A DNA stretch of 64,000 nucleotides from Paenibacillus pinistramenti (GTDB taxonomy: Bacteria; Bacillota; Bacilli; Paenibacillales; Paenibacillaceae). This document shows, one piece after another, positions 7,026 to 17,209 of the stretch. Numbering within the stretch: the first letter of the stretch is position 1; every line of letters starts with the position of its first letter. The stretch spans positions 186,001-250,000 of the forward strand of contig NZ_VAWG01000002.1 of assembly GCF_005869875.1 (NCBI RefSeq), given 5' to 3'. The notes below the pieces were generated by a model, which searched no databases, was not told where the DNA came from, and saw only the letters and a list, made by a program, of their open reading frames with translations. The position numbers were made by a program, and so were the translations under genes.

Positions 7026-8666
7026 CTACGTATTAGGCAGCATGCTTGAAAGTACAAATACTGCAGGCGAATTCCAATAAATCGCTACTTCATTGGTCGC
7101 GTAGCTCTCCATGACATCGGCAAAGCTTGCCGCCGGTGCCCTGCCGGCCAGATGGCTGCGGGCGTACTCGTCCTGAATACCTTTGTTAGGTCCGCCTGAC
7201 ACGAGCCCAGGTACAGGTTCATCGACGCCGTCTCCATAAGATGGCCGGTGGTGAGGATGAAGTATGCTATGCGTTCCAAGTCCTGATACATAGCTTATGG
7301 CCATGACGTTCGCTCCGAATAAATAGTGAACATGCTGCTCCACATGGGATTGGTACACGTCCGTTTCGAGCAGCCGGCCCGCCGCCAGCATCAGCATGGC
7401 GTGATTCATCACCAGCATATTGCTGCCCCAGATGTACTGGTCCGGGCGGAGGGAAATGCCGTAGCCGTCCCGGCTGCTGACAGCGGCAAGCTCGTCTGCG
7501 CGCTGACGCAAGCCGGCTTTAAGGCGGTCAGCCAGCGCCGGGTCTTTATCGCGCCCGGAGAAGAGATAGGCGAGGGTTCCATAACCGCCCATATCCGCCC
7601 AGCCGAGCTCGTACAGGTCGAAGATGCCAAGATTGGCAAAATGCCGCAGCGCTTCGTGGTAGCGGGCTTCGCCCGTCGTGCGGTACAGCTCCGCGGCCGC
7701 CCAGTAACGCTCATCCTTGTCCTGCGCATCCCCATATTCGCCTGTGGCGATATCGGATGGATTGCGGAAGCCGGGCACCTCCGGATGAGCTTCAAGCCAC
7801 TGCCAGGCGCGCTCTGCCGCCTGGAGACACTTTGACGCATAATTCGCGTCATAGGTCTTATATATACGCGCCGCCAGTGCCATCACCGCGGCAAAGCATC
7901 CTGTCGCCGCCGCTGACACCGGCGAGAGGAACAGATCGGAGGTGTCTGCCTCCGGCATCACATCCGGCCCTGGAAACTGCTTAGTCGTGAGCTTGTGAAA
8001 CGCGCCTCCATCCTCATTCTGCATCCGGAGCATCCAGTCCAGCTCGTACCGGCATTCGTGAAGCACATCCGGCATGCCGGCGCCGCTCTCCGGCAGCGGC
8101 AGCGGCTGGCTGAATGAGGCCGGATAGCACTCAAAAGCAAGGAGAAGGTCGGCGGCCGCTTTCGCGCCCGGCACGACATATTTGCCGTAATCCCCTGCAT
8201 CATGCCATCCGCCGCAGGCATCTATCTTGCGATGCGGTTCCCCGTGTACAGATGCCGGAGCAAGGTGACAGGCCGCATGCTTCCACGGCCCGGCGTATTC
8301 CTCTTCCAGCTCCATTCCGCAGCGGAAATAATAGAACGCTTTCAACATTGCGCGCTGGGCTTCCCCGTACACCGAATCCGAGATCTCAAACGGCTCCGAA
8401 GCATGCCCATCCTCTCTTTCAATCCGGTAGACGCCCGGCTGTGTCCATGCGGAGAAATCGCCGCGGCTCAGGCTTTGACCGCTTGCTTCATCCGCAGCGG
8501 ATGCTCCGGACTCCCCTTCCCAAACGGCTTCGCCGCTTGAATCCTGAACCAGCCGAAACCGGCCTGTCCACCCGGAAAAAATAGCTGTCTTCCGATCCTC
8601 TCTTCGGTATCCGAGCTGATTCACGGCTATTCCGCTTTGCTGCTCATTCTTGATTTCGTTAACCAT
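7026..8666 (-). CDS. Glycoside hydrolase family 9, cytosolic
   Basis: 546 residues. An N-terminal Ig-like CelD_N domain (about 10-95, starting GIAVNQLGYRREDRK) precedes the (alpha/alpha)6 GH9 barrel. The catalytic base region GGWHDAGDYGKY contains D156 and D159, and the acid is E526 in NEVAIYWNSPAV. HPHHRPS is the conserved His signature. GH9 enzymes invert beta-1,4-glucosidic bonds in cellulose, cellodextrins or, in some intracellular members, glucosamine oligomers. No signal peptide, CBM or dockerin is present, so the likely substrate is an imported oligosaccharide. The gene is monocistronic; the bglP/bglH system near 46 kb could supply related sugars but is not linked. Confidence 0.93.
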   Translation of the reverse strand: MVNEIKNEQQSGIAVNQLGYRREDRKTAIFSGWTGRFRLVQDSSGEAVWEGESGASAADEASGQSLSRGDFSAWTQPGVYRIEREDGHASEPFEISDSVYGEAQRAMLKAFYYFRCGMELEEEYAGPWKHAACHLAPASVHGEPHRKIDACGGWHDAGDYGKYVVPGAKAAADLLLAFECYPASFSQPLPLPESGAGMPDVLHECRYELDWMLRMQNEDGGAFHKLTTKQFPGPDVMPEADTSDLFLSPVSAAATGCFAAVMALAARIYKTYDANYASKCLQAAERAWQWLEAHPEVPGFRNPSDIATGEYGDAQDKDERYWAAAELYRTTGEARYHEALRHFANLGIFDLYELGWADMGGYGTLAYLFSGRDKDPALADRLKAGLRQRADELAAVSSRDGYGISLRPDQYIWGSNMLVMNHAMLMLAAGRLLETDVYQSHVEQHVHYLFGANVMAISYVSGLGTHSILHPHHRPSYGDGVDEPVPGLVSGGPNKGIQDEYARSHLAGRAPAASFADVMESYATNEVAIYWNSPAVFVLSSMLPNT

Positions 8667-8753
8667 AGCAACAGCTTCATCCTCTCTCTGCTTAGTCCGG
8701 CCCGCCGAGCCGGGCCTTGTGAATAATCCCTTGAGTAAGGGGTCTCTCCAGAT

Positions 8754-8793
8754 GAATTTCCCTTCGGTAGAATTTCCCTTCGGTAGAATTTCC
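8754..8793. repeat. 16 bp tandem repeat, 2.5 copies
   Basis: GAATTTCCCTTCGGTA occurs at 8754-8769 and 8770-8785, with a partial third copy to 8793, in the 335 bp gap upstream of the GH9 gene. A small CCCTT-gagt-AAGGG hairpin lies just before (about 8727-8741). On the minus strand a T-rich stretch at 8943-8950 may belong to the metY terminator. No gene is visible in the gap. Confidence 0.85.
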
Positions 8794-9001
8794 TATCAGA
8801 AATTAATTTCTTCAGCCGAACAGAGATTCCTTCTTCATCTTCCCGGCACAGAAGGACAACCCTTGAACGATGGGCTCATTTGCTTCCCGGAAGTGATAGC
8901 CCGGCCATGCAGGTAATGCAGGTACAAATAATCCATCACAACGAAAAAAAGACGAACGCCCGTTAACCGCGCATCCGCCCTTTTCCAGTCAAGTACTGCT
9001 G

Positions 9002-10398
<1,397 letters not shown>

Positions 10399-10468
10399 AG
10401 TTAACAGGTCTGTTTTATTTGAATTTATTATTGACATTGTTTTAATAGCATTTTTTTATTGGAATTGT

Positions 10469-11347
10469 TTATTGACTATGCTCGGAAAAATATCCGGCAG
10501 CAACCTCGCGAAACTCCGCTGCGGCCCGCGAAATGTACCGGCTCTTATGCCACAACAAGGCGATTTCGCGCACTAATTGGTGATCCTCTATCGGGATGTA
10601 CTGTATAGGTTCCCGCGGGTTTCTCGCCGTACTCGGTAAGAAGGCGATTCCGATCTCCGCCTCTACCAAAGCGCTGAGCCTTGCGGGTTCATCCCCCTCA
10701 TACACATATCTGGGCTCGAATCCGGCGGTCCTGCAGACAGTATCAACAAGATCGCGTGTACCGAACCCCCTCTTCACGCCGACAAACCATTCCTCCCTTA
10801 GCTCAATTAAGGACAGGCTTGTGCGGCTGGCCAGCCGGTGTCCCAAGGGAACAGCAGCAAGAATCGGGTCGGCGCATACAATTTGACATTCTATATCCTC
10901 TTCATGAATTGGCGGGGAGGATAAGCACATATCCACCTCTCCTCGGCGAAGCAGCGTAACCATTTCCTGCGTGGTGAGCATTTGAACATGCAGCTGGACA
11001 TCCGGCAGCCTTCTCCGATACTCACGAAGAATGTCGGGCAGCCGGCTTGCGGCCGTCACTGCCAGTTCAAGCTGATTAAGCTTCAAGCTGGACAAATCCC
11101 TGATCTCCTGCCTCCCCTGCTCCAGTTCAAACAATGCCCTCTCGGCGCGTTTGAAGAAGCATATACCAGCCTCGTTAAGCTTCAAACTCCTGCCTGTCCG
11201 GTCAAACAGCGGCACTCCGAGATCCTCCTCCAGGCGCTGAATGGTCTTGCTGAGCGAAGACTGCGTCACATGCAGGCTTTGCGCCGCCTCAGTGACATGC
11301 TCAAGCCGCGCAACCGTGAGAAAATACTGCAATTGAAGAAGCTCCAT
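10469..11347 (-). CDS. LysR family transcriptional regulator
   Basis: 292 residues from the ATG seven bases after GGAGG; a frame extension of six residues upstream is less likely. The N-terminal HTH (VTEAAQSLHVTQSSLSKTIQRLEEDLG) and the substrate-binding-like effector domain (about 90-290) are complete. It is divergent from an MFS exporter gene (116 bp between starts), which suggests control of that gene, and lies upstream of metY on the same strand, so sulfur or methionine control is an alternative. The effector is unknown. Confidence 0.88.
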   Translation of the reverse strand: MELLQLQYFLTVARLEHVTEAAQSLHVTQSSLSKTIQRLEEDLGVPLFDRTGRSLKLNEAGICFFKRAERALFELEQGRQEIRDLSSLKLNQLELAVTAASRLPDILREYRRRLPDVQLHVQMLTTQEMVTLLRRGEVDMCLSSPPIHEEDIECQIVCADPILAAVPLGHRLASRTSLSLIELREEWFVGVKRGFGTRDLVDTVCRTAGFEPRYVYEGDEPARLSALVEAEIGIAFLPSTARNPREPIQYIPIEDHQLVREIALLWHKSRYISRAAAEFREVAAGYFSEHSQ

Positions 11348-11463
11348 TTTCCGCCTCCTATCCATTCCTTCTAGTCAATGAAATAATAACATAAAATGCG
11401 TTGGAGTAAATGAATCTTCTTAGGTACGATATTATTTAAACAACACTTAAGGAGGAATAAATA

Positions 11464-12654
11464 ATGAACGCACGCAGCTGGTTGCTAATGATCTCCGTTG
11501 GATTCGGCATACTCCTGAACCCGCTAAATTCTTCCATGATTTCTGTGGCCATTCCCGGGCTGCAGAAGGATTTTCAGCTCGACTATACCTCGGTTTCCTG
11601 GATCATCTTCTCCTTCTATATGGCAAGCGTCGTTGCTCAGCCCGTTATGGGCAGGGCCAGTGATCTTTTCGGCCGGAGGAGGATCTTTCTTGCCGGTCTG
11701 GGCGTTGCCTTCACCGCGTCCCTGCTGGCCCCCTTATCCGCAAGCTTTGGCTGGCTGATCGTGTTTCGTGTCCTTCAATCCATAGGAACAAGCATGATGT
11801 CTGCGGTAGGCATGGCACTTGTGCGGATTCATATTACAGAGAAGCAGGCGTCAGCACTGTCGGTCTTGTCCATCTTCCTCTCCGGAGCGGCTGCCATTGG
11901 TCCTTTTGCAGGCGGCGTCTTGATTCATTGGTGGGATTGGCATGCGATCTTCTTCGTGAACATTCCTTTTGTAGCGGTCAGCTTTATATTGGCTTGGAAA
12001 ATAATCCCCAAAGACGAGCGGCCAGCATCCGCCCGCCGGGGCTTGCCTCCGCTCATTTCCTTGCGGACCTTCACGAAATACCCGGAGATGACCTTGGTGA
12101 ATTTTGAATTCATGCTCGTTAACCTTCTTTATTACTCGATCTTCTTTGGATTTCCTTCTTACCTGCAGCTCGTGCGGCATGTCAGCGATTATCATACAGG
12201 AATACTGATGCTCACTCTTGGAATATGCTCCCTTGTCTCTTCACCTCTAGCAGGCCGGTGGGTGGATCAGTCAGGTCCCCGGCCGGCATTCATGCTATCG
12301 GCGGCATTGATGACCTTCGGCTCGGTCTGGCTAGTCCTCTTAAATTCGCATTCGCCGTTAATTCTTGCAGGCTTGGCTTTAGCTGCATTCGGCGTCAGCA
12401 ACGGGCTGAACAGCGTAGCCATGCAGGCCGCCCTGTTCAACAGCTCGCCGAAGGAGATTATTGGAGCCGCCTCAGGACTTTTTAATACATCCAGATATAT
12501 TGGAACCTTACTGTCGTCCCTGCTAATCAGTATGATTATGGGAGGGCAGTTCAGTTCTGGCGGATTTCGCATTCTCGGTATATTCCTGATCCTGACAGCT
12601 TTATCCCTGCTGGGGTTAAGCCTGCAGCGCCGGGGAGCAAAACAGCCGCAGTAA
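11464..12654 (+). CDS. MFS transporter, probable drug or metabolite exporter
   Basis: 396 residues with about 12 hydrophobic helices. The MFS motif A-like loop GRASDLFGRRRIFLAG sits after TM2 (residues 62-77), and TM5 carries the antiporter motif C-like stretch SGAAAIGPFAGGVL. The start ATG follows AAGGAGG by eight bases. The N-terminus resembles the DHA2 family (NPLNSSMISVAIPGLQ), but the length fits 12 rather than 14 helices. It is divergent from the LysR gene, which probably regulates it. The substrate cannot be assigned. Confidence 0.88.
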   Translation: MNARSWLLMISVGFGILLNPLNSSMISVAIPGLQKDFQLDYTSVSWIIFSFYMASVVAQPVMGRASDLFGRRRIFLAGLGVAFTASLLAPLSASFGWLIVFRVLQSIGTSMMSAVGMALVRIHITEKQASALSVLSIFLSGAAAIGPFAGGVLIHWWDWHAIFFVNIPFVAVSFILAWKIIPKDERPASARRGLPPLISLRTFTKYPEMTLVNFEFMLVNLLYYSIFFGFPSYLQLVRHVSDYHTGILMLTLGICSLVSSPLAGRWVDQSGPRPAFMLSAALMTFGSVWLVLLNSHSPLILAGLALAAFGVSNGLNSVAMQAALFNSSPKEIIGAASGLFNTSRYIGTLLSSLLISMIMGGQFSSGGFRILGIFLILTALSLLGLSLQRRGAKQPQ

Positions 12655-12836
12655 GGCTTATGGCGTACTTTGATCCTAGAATGCAAGAAAGCGAGCGTGG
12701 CCTTGGTTTGCTTGCTGCTCATCTTTTTCTATCTTGCTGTTTCAAGAAAATAAAGATTGGGTAATAATAAACGTTATTTCTGTATGTTATCGAAGTGTTA
12801 ACCAGCCAGATTTCGTTTAACCAATGGAGGGCCGCT

Positions 12837-14717
12837 ATGCACCGTGTAAATCTCAACCAAGTTACCTTCAACCAACAAGTATTTGACCATGCTTCTTTTG
12901 GGATCGCTCTCGTATCACCCGAGGGGCTTATTTTGACAGTAAATCCTGCCATGGAGAAGATGTTTGGATATACGAAAGAGGAGTTTGACAGCAAACCCGT
13001 CGGCGCTTTCTCTCATCCTGATGAACCCCGCATAGGGCTTGAGGAATTGCAGAAGCTGATGAACGAAGACAATGAGGCGCAAGTTGAAAGACGCTATCTC
13101 ACCAAAAACGGTGAGGTGATTTGGGGACTGGTATCCTTCAAGCTCTTTGTTAACGAGTCGAACAAACCTTTATATTATATCGCCCAAATGATCAATATTA
13201 CGAGACAGAAGGAATCGGAACGGCGGCTGCAGGAATCCGTCGAACGTTATACGTCGCTCAAAAAATATAACCATGATGCCGTCATTTCCTTCGGGCTTGA
13301 TGGCCGGATTATCAATACCAATAAAGTGGCCGAGAAGCTGACCGGCTACGTAACCGAAACCGAACTGATCGGGATGAAGCTGTCCCGGCTGATCGGCACT
13401 GAGAATGTGAACAAGATTCTCGAAAAGTCCCTGTACGACAATTCAATCGAGCATGACATTGGCCAATTGGCGACTAAAGAAGGCAAATTCGTCGAAGTGC
13501 TGGCCAGCATTGCGCCGATCTTTGTAAGCGGACAGAACATCGGCTTCTACTTGATCTGCAAGGACATCTCGGAACAGAAAGAATTGCTGCTTGCCAAGGA
13601 AGCTGCTGAGACTACCAACAAAGCAAAGAGTGAGTTTCTGGCCATGATGAGCCACGAGATCCGCACACCGATGAACGGAGTGATCGGCATGACGGATATT
13701 CTGCTCGATATGAATGACCTGAATGAGGAGCAGAGAAGCTGTATTGAGGTCATCCGCCAAAGCGGTGAAACCCTGCTCAATATCATTAATGACATTTTGG
13801 ATCTCTCCAAGATCGAAGCCGGCCGGACGGAGCTGCAGGAGGAGAATTTCGATCTTCGCCTGTGCATTAAGGAATGCTTCTCCGTCGTATCCAGCAAAGC
13901 TGAAGAGAAGAAATTAGCGCTGTCCTACACGCTCAATCACGATGTTCCCGACTATATTTACGGCGATCACGAGCGGCTCAAGCAGGTGCTGTTAAACCTG
14001 CTCGGCAACGCTGTAAAGTTCACGTCAAAAGGCAGCATAGCGGTGAAAGTCGAGCGCACGAAGAACAACCCGAATCAGTTAATCTTTACAGTTAAGGACA
14101 CAGGGATTGGAATTAATCCTGACCGGCTCGAGGATATATTCGAACCTTTCTCCCAAATTGACAGCTTTATGAACCGCCGGCATGAGGGAACAGGTCTGGG
14201 CCTTGCGATCAGCCGCAGAGTCGTTCATATGCTGGGCGGGGAAATTCATGCCGAGAGTGACGGTACGGACGGATCTGCGTTTATTTTCACCATACAATAC
14301 CAGGAAGCATCAGAACCTGTAAGCGAGAATGACTCACTGGAGCTGGCTGATATGATCCAATCCAATATCCTGCTCGCTGAAGACAATCCGGTCAACCGCC
14401 TGGTGATGAGTAAAATGCTCGAAAGAATGGGTCAGAAGGTCACTGTTGTTACCAATGGCAAAGAAGCCATAGAGGCGGTTCAGAGGGAACCTTTCGACAT
14501 CGTCTTCATGGATCTTCATATGCCTGTGCTGAATGGTCTCGACGCCAGCCAGATCATTAAGAGGAATCTTAAAGAGAAATCCCCCCGAATTGTGGCCGTG
14601 ACAGCCAATGCCCTAAAGGGCGACCGGGAAAAATGCCTCGACGCAGGCATGGATGAATATATCAGCAAGCCTGTGAAGCGGGAGGCCGTCCTTAAGCTGC
14701 TGCGCCAGTTTGCTTAA
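12837..14717 (+). CDS. Hybrid sensor histidine kinase, PAS-PAS-HisKA-HATPase-REC
   Basis: 626 residues from ATG 12837 after GGAGG. Domains: PAS1 (about 12-125), PAS2 (135-248), HisKA with phosphoacceptor H273 (MMSHEIRTPMNG), HATPase (N box NLLGNAVKF, G1 DTGIGI, G2 GTGLGL) and a C-terminal receiver with phospho-Asp D559 (FMDLHMP). There is no membrane segment, so it senses an intracellular cue. Fused receivers usually pass the phosphate to a separate Hpt protein; none is visible nearby. It stands alone between an MFS gene and a strong terminator, making it an orphan kinase. The signal is unknown. Confidence 0.93.
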   Translation: MHRVNLNQVTFNQQVFDHASFGIALVSPEGLILTVNPAMEKMFGYTKEEFDSKPVGAFSHPDEPRIGLEELQKLMNEDNEAQVERRYLTKNGEVIWGLVSFKLFVNESNKPLYYIAQMINITRQKESERRLQESVERYTSLKKYNHDAVISFGLDGRIINTNKVAEKLTGYVTETELIGMKLSRLIGTENVNKILEKSLYDNSIEHDIGQLATKEGKFVEVLASIAPIFVSGQNIGFYLICKDISEQKELLLAKEAAETTNKAKSEFLAMMSHEIRTPMNGVIGMTDILLDMNDLNEEQRSCIEVIRQSGETLLNIINDILDLSKIEAGRTELQEENFDLRLCIKECFSVVSSKAEEKKLALSYTLNHDVPDYIYGDHERLKQVLLNLLGNAVKFTSKGSIAVKVERTKNNPNQLIFTVKDTGIGINPDRLEDIFEPFSQIDSFMNRRHEGTGLGLAISRRVVHMLGGEIHAESDGTDGSAFIFTIQYQEASEPVSENDSLELADMIQSNILLAEDNPVNRLVMSKMLERMGQKVTVVTNGKEAIEAVQREPFDIVFMDLHMPVLNGLDASQIIKRNLKEKSPRIVAVTANALKGDREKCLDAGMDEYISKPVKREAVLKLLRQFA

Positions 14718-14750
14718 GCACATCCTCTGCTGGAGCAGATTGTTATACAA

Positions 14751-14784
14751 GAAAGGTGCCGGATGGGAGTCCGGCACCTTTCTT
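14751..14784. terminator. Bidirectional intrinsic terminator
   Basis: GAAAGGTGCCGGA pairs with TCCGGCACCTTTC, with T-rich flanks on both strands. It serves the convergent hybrid kinase and tusA genes. Confidence 0.9.
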
Positions 14785-14795
14785 TATCATGCATT

Positions 14796-15023
14796 TTAAG
14801 CCTGAATAAACAGGCTGAATTCCTGGCCGTTCTTTACAGGTTCCTGTGCCATGACGTAGCCGTGCTTGACAACCTCCTCCGGCACGTTCCGGAATGCGGA
14901 CGGACAGTCGGAAATGACCTGGAGCGTTTGGCCTTTCTGCATACCGCGGAGGGTTTCAAGCGTATAAATGACTGGATAAGGACAAGATTCCCCGCGGATA
15001 TCCAAAGTGAAATCAACGGACAT
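14796..15023 (-). CDS. TusA/YedF-like sulfur carrier protein
   Basis: 75 residues. It has the SirA/TusA fold signature LDIRGESCPYPV with the active Cys14 in a CPxP motif. TusA-like proteins carry persulfide sulfur on that cysteine. The ATG at 15023 follows GGGAGG, although the frame continues further upstream inside the neighbouring gene. It overlaps the end of the YedE gene by 11 bp, the common YedE-YedF/TusA arrangement. Sulfur received from the transporter is the likely cargo. Confidence 0.9.
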   Translation of the reverse strand: MSVDFTLDIRGESCPYPVIYTLETLRGMQKGQTLQVISDCPSAFRNVPEEVVKHGYVMAQEPVKNGQEFSLFIQA

Positions 15024-16224
15024 GGTTGGTTGTGCCTCCCTTCTTGAATCCCGCACCAAAGCGGTAGTTCTTCTGCCAATAAGCAGCACCGGCAAATCCC
15101 AGGCCCAGCACAAGCAGCGTAACAATTAAGGCTGGCGCCTCGCCCATTACAGTGATGAGGTTAACCGGGGAACCGCTCTTGACAAGCAGATTGTATACGC
15201 CCATATGGTCCCAAGCGTACGCGAGTACGGAAGCTCCGATGATGTTGCCGATAAATACCGGCAGGAAGACCACCTGGCCCTCCATGAGACGGTACATCAT
15301 ACCGGTTTCGCAGCCGCCGGCCATGACGATGCCCAGCCCGAACAGCAGTCCGCCGATTAATGTGCTCGGAGCAGCAATTTTGGTAATCGGCTCCATTCCG
15401 TATGCGGCTATGATGATGAGCGTCGCAACAGAGCTGACCGCCATGCCGAGGGCAATCGCTTTGGTCATCGTTGCGCGGCCGCTGATCCACAGATCGCGGA
15501 AAGCGGAGGTGAAGCAGATTTGCCCCCGTTCAATCAGGATGCCGAATGCGGCACCGAACAGTGCGGCAGTTCCCAGCATCGGCCGGTCCATCAGGTATAA
15601 GGATTCAATCAATGCGATGTAAGCAAGGCCTATAGCAGCTCCGACAAGGGGCTGTCTGCTCTTCTTCGGCTCGGAAGCCGGTGCGGTGCCGCCCGCTTTA
15701 AGAACAGGTTTGCCTTTCCACCATTTTGTATTGACAAGCTTGGCTCCGAGAAAGGTGCCTGCTGCTGTTGCGATGATGAACAGCCAGGCATGAAGGGAGA
15801 ACTGGGGCACACCGGTAAAGAATGCCGCCAGATTGCAGCCAAGCGCCAAACGGGCTCCAAAGCCAGCGATAATTCCTCCCGCAAAACCCTGCACATACCG
15901 CCGCTTCTGCCGCGGCTTGCGGATCTTGAAATTGCTGCTCAGCAGCACCGTAATGAGAGCTCCGATGAACATGCCCCATACGATCCAGCCGTCCGTTCGC
16001 GTCCATGTTGTTCCTTTCATATGGACAAGGCCGAAATAGGCCCAGCCGGAAATATCGACTCCGAAGAACTTCAGAATATGCCCGCCCAGCCGGGTAAATT
16101 CACCGGTTACGGCCCATACGGTGTTGGTGATTCCGAAATAGACCGCGCTGAGGACCCCCAGCAGTGCCATGACCAGATAGGGATTCCAGAAGTTCCCGAA
16201 CATTCTTGAATACAACCTTTTCAC
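15013..16224 (-). CDS. YeeE/YedE family sulfur (thiosulfate) transporter
   Basis: 403 residues from a GTG start (16224) placed ten bases after AAGGAG; the frame runs further up without a better site. About nine to eleven hydrophobic helices, with the family's conserved cysteine motifs: LALGCNLAAFFTG, ERGQICFTSAFRD and MAGGCETGMMYRL. In studied YeeE proteins such cysteines relay thiosulfate across the membrane. It is coupled by an 11 bp overlap to a TusA-like carrier gene, so the pair probably imports sulfur and hands it over as persulfide. A perfect palindrome about 93 bp upstream is a candidate regulatory site. Confidence 0.9.
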   Translation of the reverse strand: MKRLYSRMFGNFWNPYLVMALLGVLSAVYFGITNTVWAVTGEFTRLGGHILKFFGVDISGWAYFGLVHMKGTTWTRTDGWIVWGMFIGALITVLLSSNFKIRKPRQKRRYVQGFAGGIIAGFGARLALGCNLAAFFTGVPQFSLHAWLFIIATAAGTFLGAKLVNTKWWKGKPVLKAGGTAPASEPKKSRQPLVGAAIGLAYIALIESLYLMDRPMLGTAALFGAAFGILIERGQICFTSAFRDLWISGRATMTKAIALGMAVSSVATLIIIAAYGMEPITKIAAPSTLIGGLLFGLGIVMAGGCETGMMYRLMEGQVVFLPVFIGNIIGASVLAYAWDHMGVYNLLVKSGSPVNLITVMGEAPALIVTLLVLGLGFAGAAYWQKNYRFGAGFKKGGTTNHVR

Positions 16225-16316
16225 TTGTGCAGATCTCCTTCTATTAGAATCTGGAATTTGCTGCAAATCCCAGCATTCCTCATTTTACTATAAAATCTCC
16301 TCTATGGGATGAATTG

Positions 16317-16332
16317 TTTCAATAGATTGAAA
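16317..16332. promoter_or_regulatory. Perfect palindrome upstream of yedE-tusA
   Basis: TTTCAAT-AG-ATTGAAA, a 16 bp perfect inverted repeat, lies upstream of the YedE gene. It is a candidate site for a sulfur-responsive repressor; the regulator is not in view. Confidence 0.45.
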
Positions 16333-16364
16333 TAGTTTCACAATATTGAGATTCTTCTGAAAAT

Positions 16365-16389
16365 AGAAAAAAACCGCGGCAGGCGCGGT
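16365..16389 (-). terminator. Intrinsic terminator after the SRAP gene
   Basis: On the minus strand ACCGCG-cctgc-CGCGGT is followed by a run of seven T. Confidence 0.85.
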
Positions 16390-16467
16390 CTTCATCTCAT
16401 GCTTTATTCGCTTGGTGTGATTTGCTTGGACAATAGAACCGAACGATGCTCGGGAGGCGGCGCCAAA

Positions 16468-17142
16468 TTACCGCTTGACCCACGCCCGCTTCAAATCCAT
16501 CTCCTGAATGCATTCATCCGTGTCATGTCCGTACACGTCGATCATCGGTGTAACCGCATAGGCGTGCATCTCGTCTGCCGAATGAGGCCGCAGAATCGGA
16601 TGAAGGGCATCCAGGCTGCTGGTCCCCTCGTCAAGCCACTGAGGAATATCTTCCGGGGACAGCATCGCCGGCATCCGGCTCTCAAATTCTTCAATCAGAG
16701 GATTGGCCTCTGTCATCACCAGCGTGTAGGTGCGAAGCGGTTCCCCATGCGCATCCCGCCAAATTTCATACAGCCCGGCGAGTCCGAACATCCCCTGGTT
16801 CTTCAGAACCACCCGTACCGGATAGGATTTCTTGCCTTCTTTCCTCCAGTAGTAGAATCCGCTGCAAGGAATAACGCACCGCTGCTTGTCTACAATTTTG
16901 CGGTAGCTTGGATTCCCGTGCACATTTCTAAGGTCTGCGTTGACAGCATCCTTGCCCCAGTACGGAATGAAGCCCCAGCGGAACTCATCCAGAATCCGCT
17001 CCCCGTTCTGCTGAAGAACGATCGGCGTACTCTGCGTCGGGTTAATGTTATATCGCACTTTATAGTAGGTCATCACCCGGTCAATTTGAAAATAATCCTG
17101 TACCTCCGGCAGTTCGGCTGCAATGGAGAAACGTTGACACAT
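16468..17142 (-). CDS. Divergent SRAP (HMCES/YedK-like) protein
   Basis: 224 residues. The start was chosen so that cysteine is residue 2 (MCQRF), as required in SRAP proteins, where Cys2 forms a covalent link with abasic sites in single-stranded DNA; AGGGG lies nine bases upstream. The body has the SRAP pattern: PTQSTPIVL, DEFRWGFIPYW, VNADLRN, RCVIPCSGFYYW, FGLAGLYEIW and RMPAML. Two residues usually conserved are different: the Glu of the FYEW motif is Tyr here (FYYW), and the His before RMP is Glu (FESRMP). The fold is clear, but cross-link chemistry may be altered. It is monocistronic; I saw no LexA box. Confidence 0.85.
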   Translation of the reverse strand: MCQRFSIAAELPEVQDYFQIDRVMTYYKVRYNINPTQSTPIVLQQNGERILDEFRWGFIPYWGKDAVNADLRNVHGNPSYRKIVDKQRCVIPCSGFYYWRKEGKKSYPVRVVLKNQGMFGLAGLYEIWRDAHGEPLRTYTLVMTEANPLIEEFESRMPAMLSPEDIPQWLDEGTSSLDALHPILRPHSADEMHAYAVTPMIDVYGHDTDECIQEMDLKRAWVKR

Positions 17143-17153
17143 GAGCACCAGCC

Positions 17154-17185
17154 CCTTTTTTACAACTATTGTTTGTAAAAAAAGG
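17154..17185 (-). terminator. A/T-rich hairpin between the GGDEF-EAL and SRAP genes
   Basis: CCTTTTTTACAA and TTGTAAAAAAAGG form a near-perfect inverted repeat with a 7-nt loop. In the minus direction it follows the GGDEF-EAL gene and precedes the SRAP Shine-Dalgarno. It may act as terminator or operator. Confidence 0.45.
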
Positions 17186-17209
17186 AAAGTTATTCATGCA
17201 ATTATGGAA

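Noticed and set aside
12683..12733. Terminator after the first MFS gene
   Set aside because: GCAAG/CTTGC can pair and a T run follows, but the stem is short and interrupted, so I did not list it.
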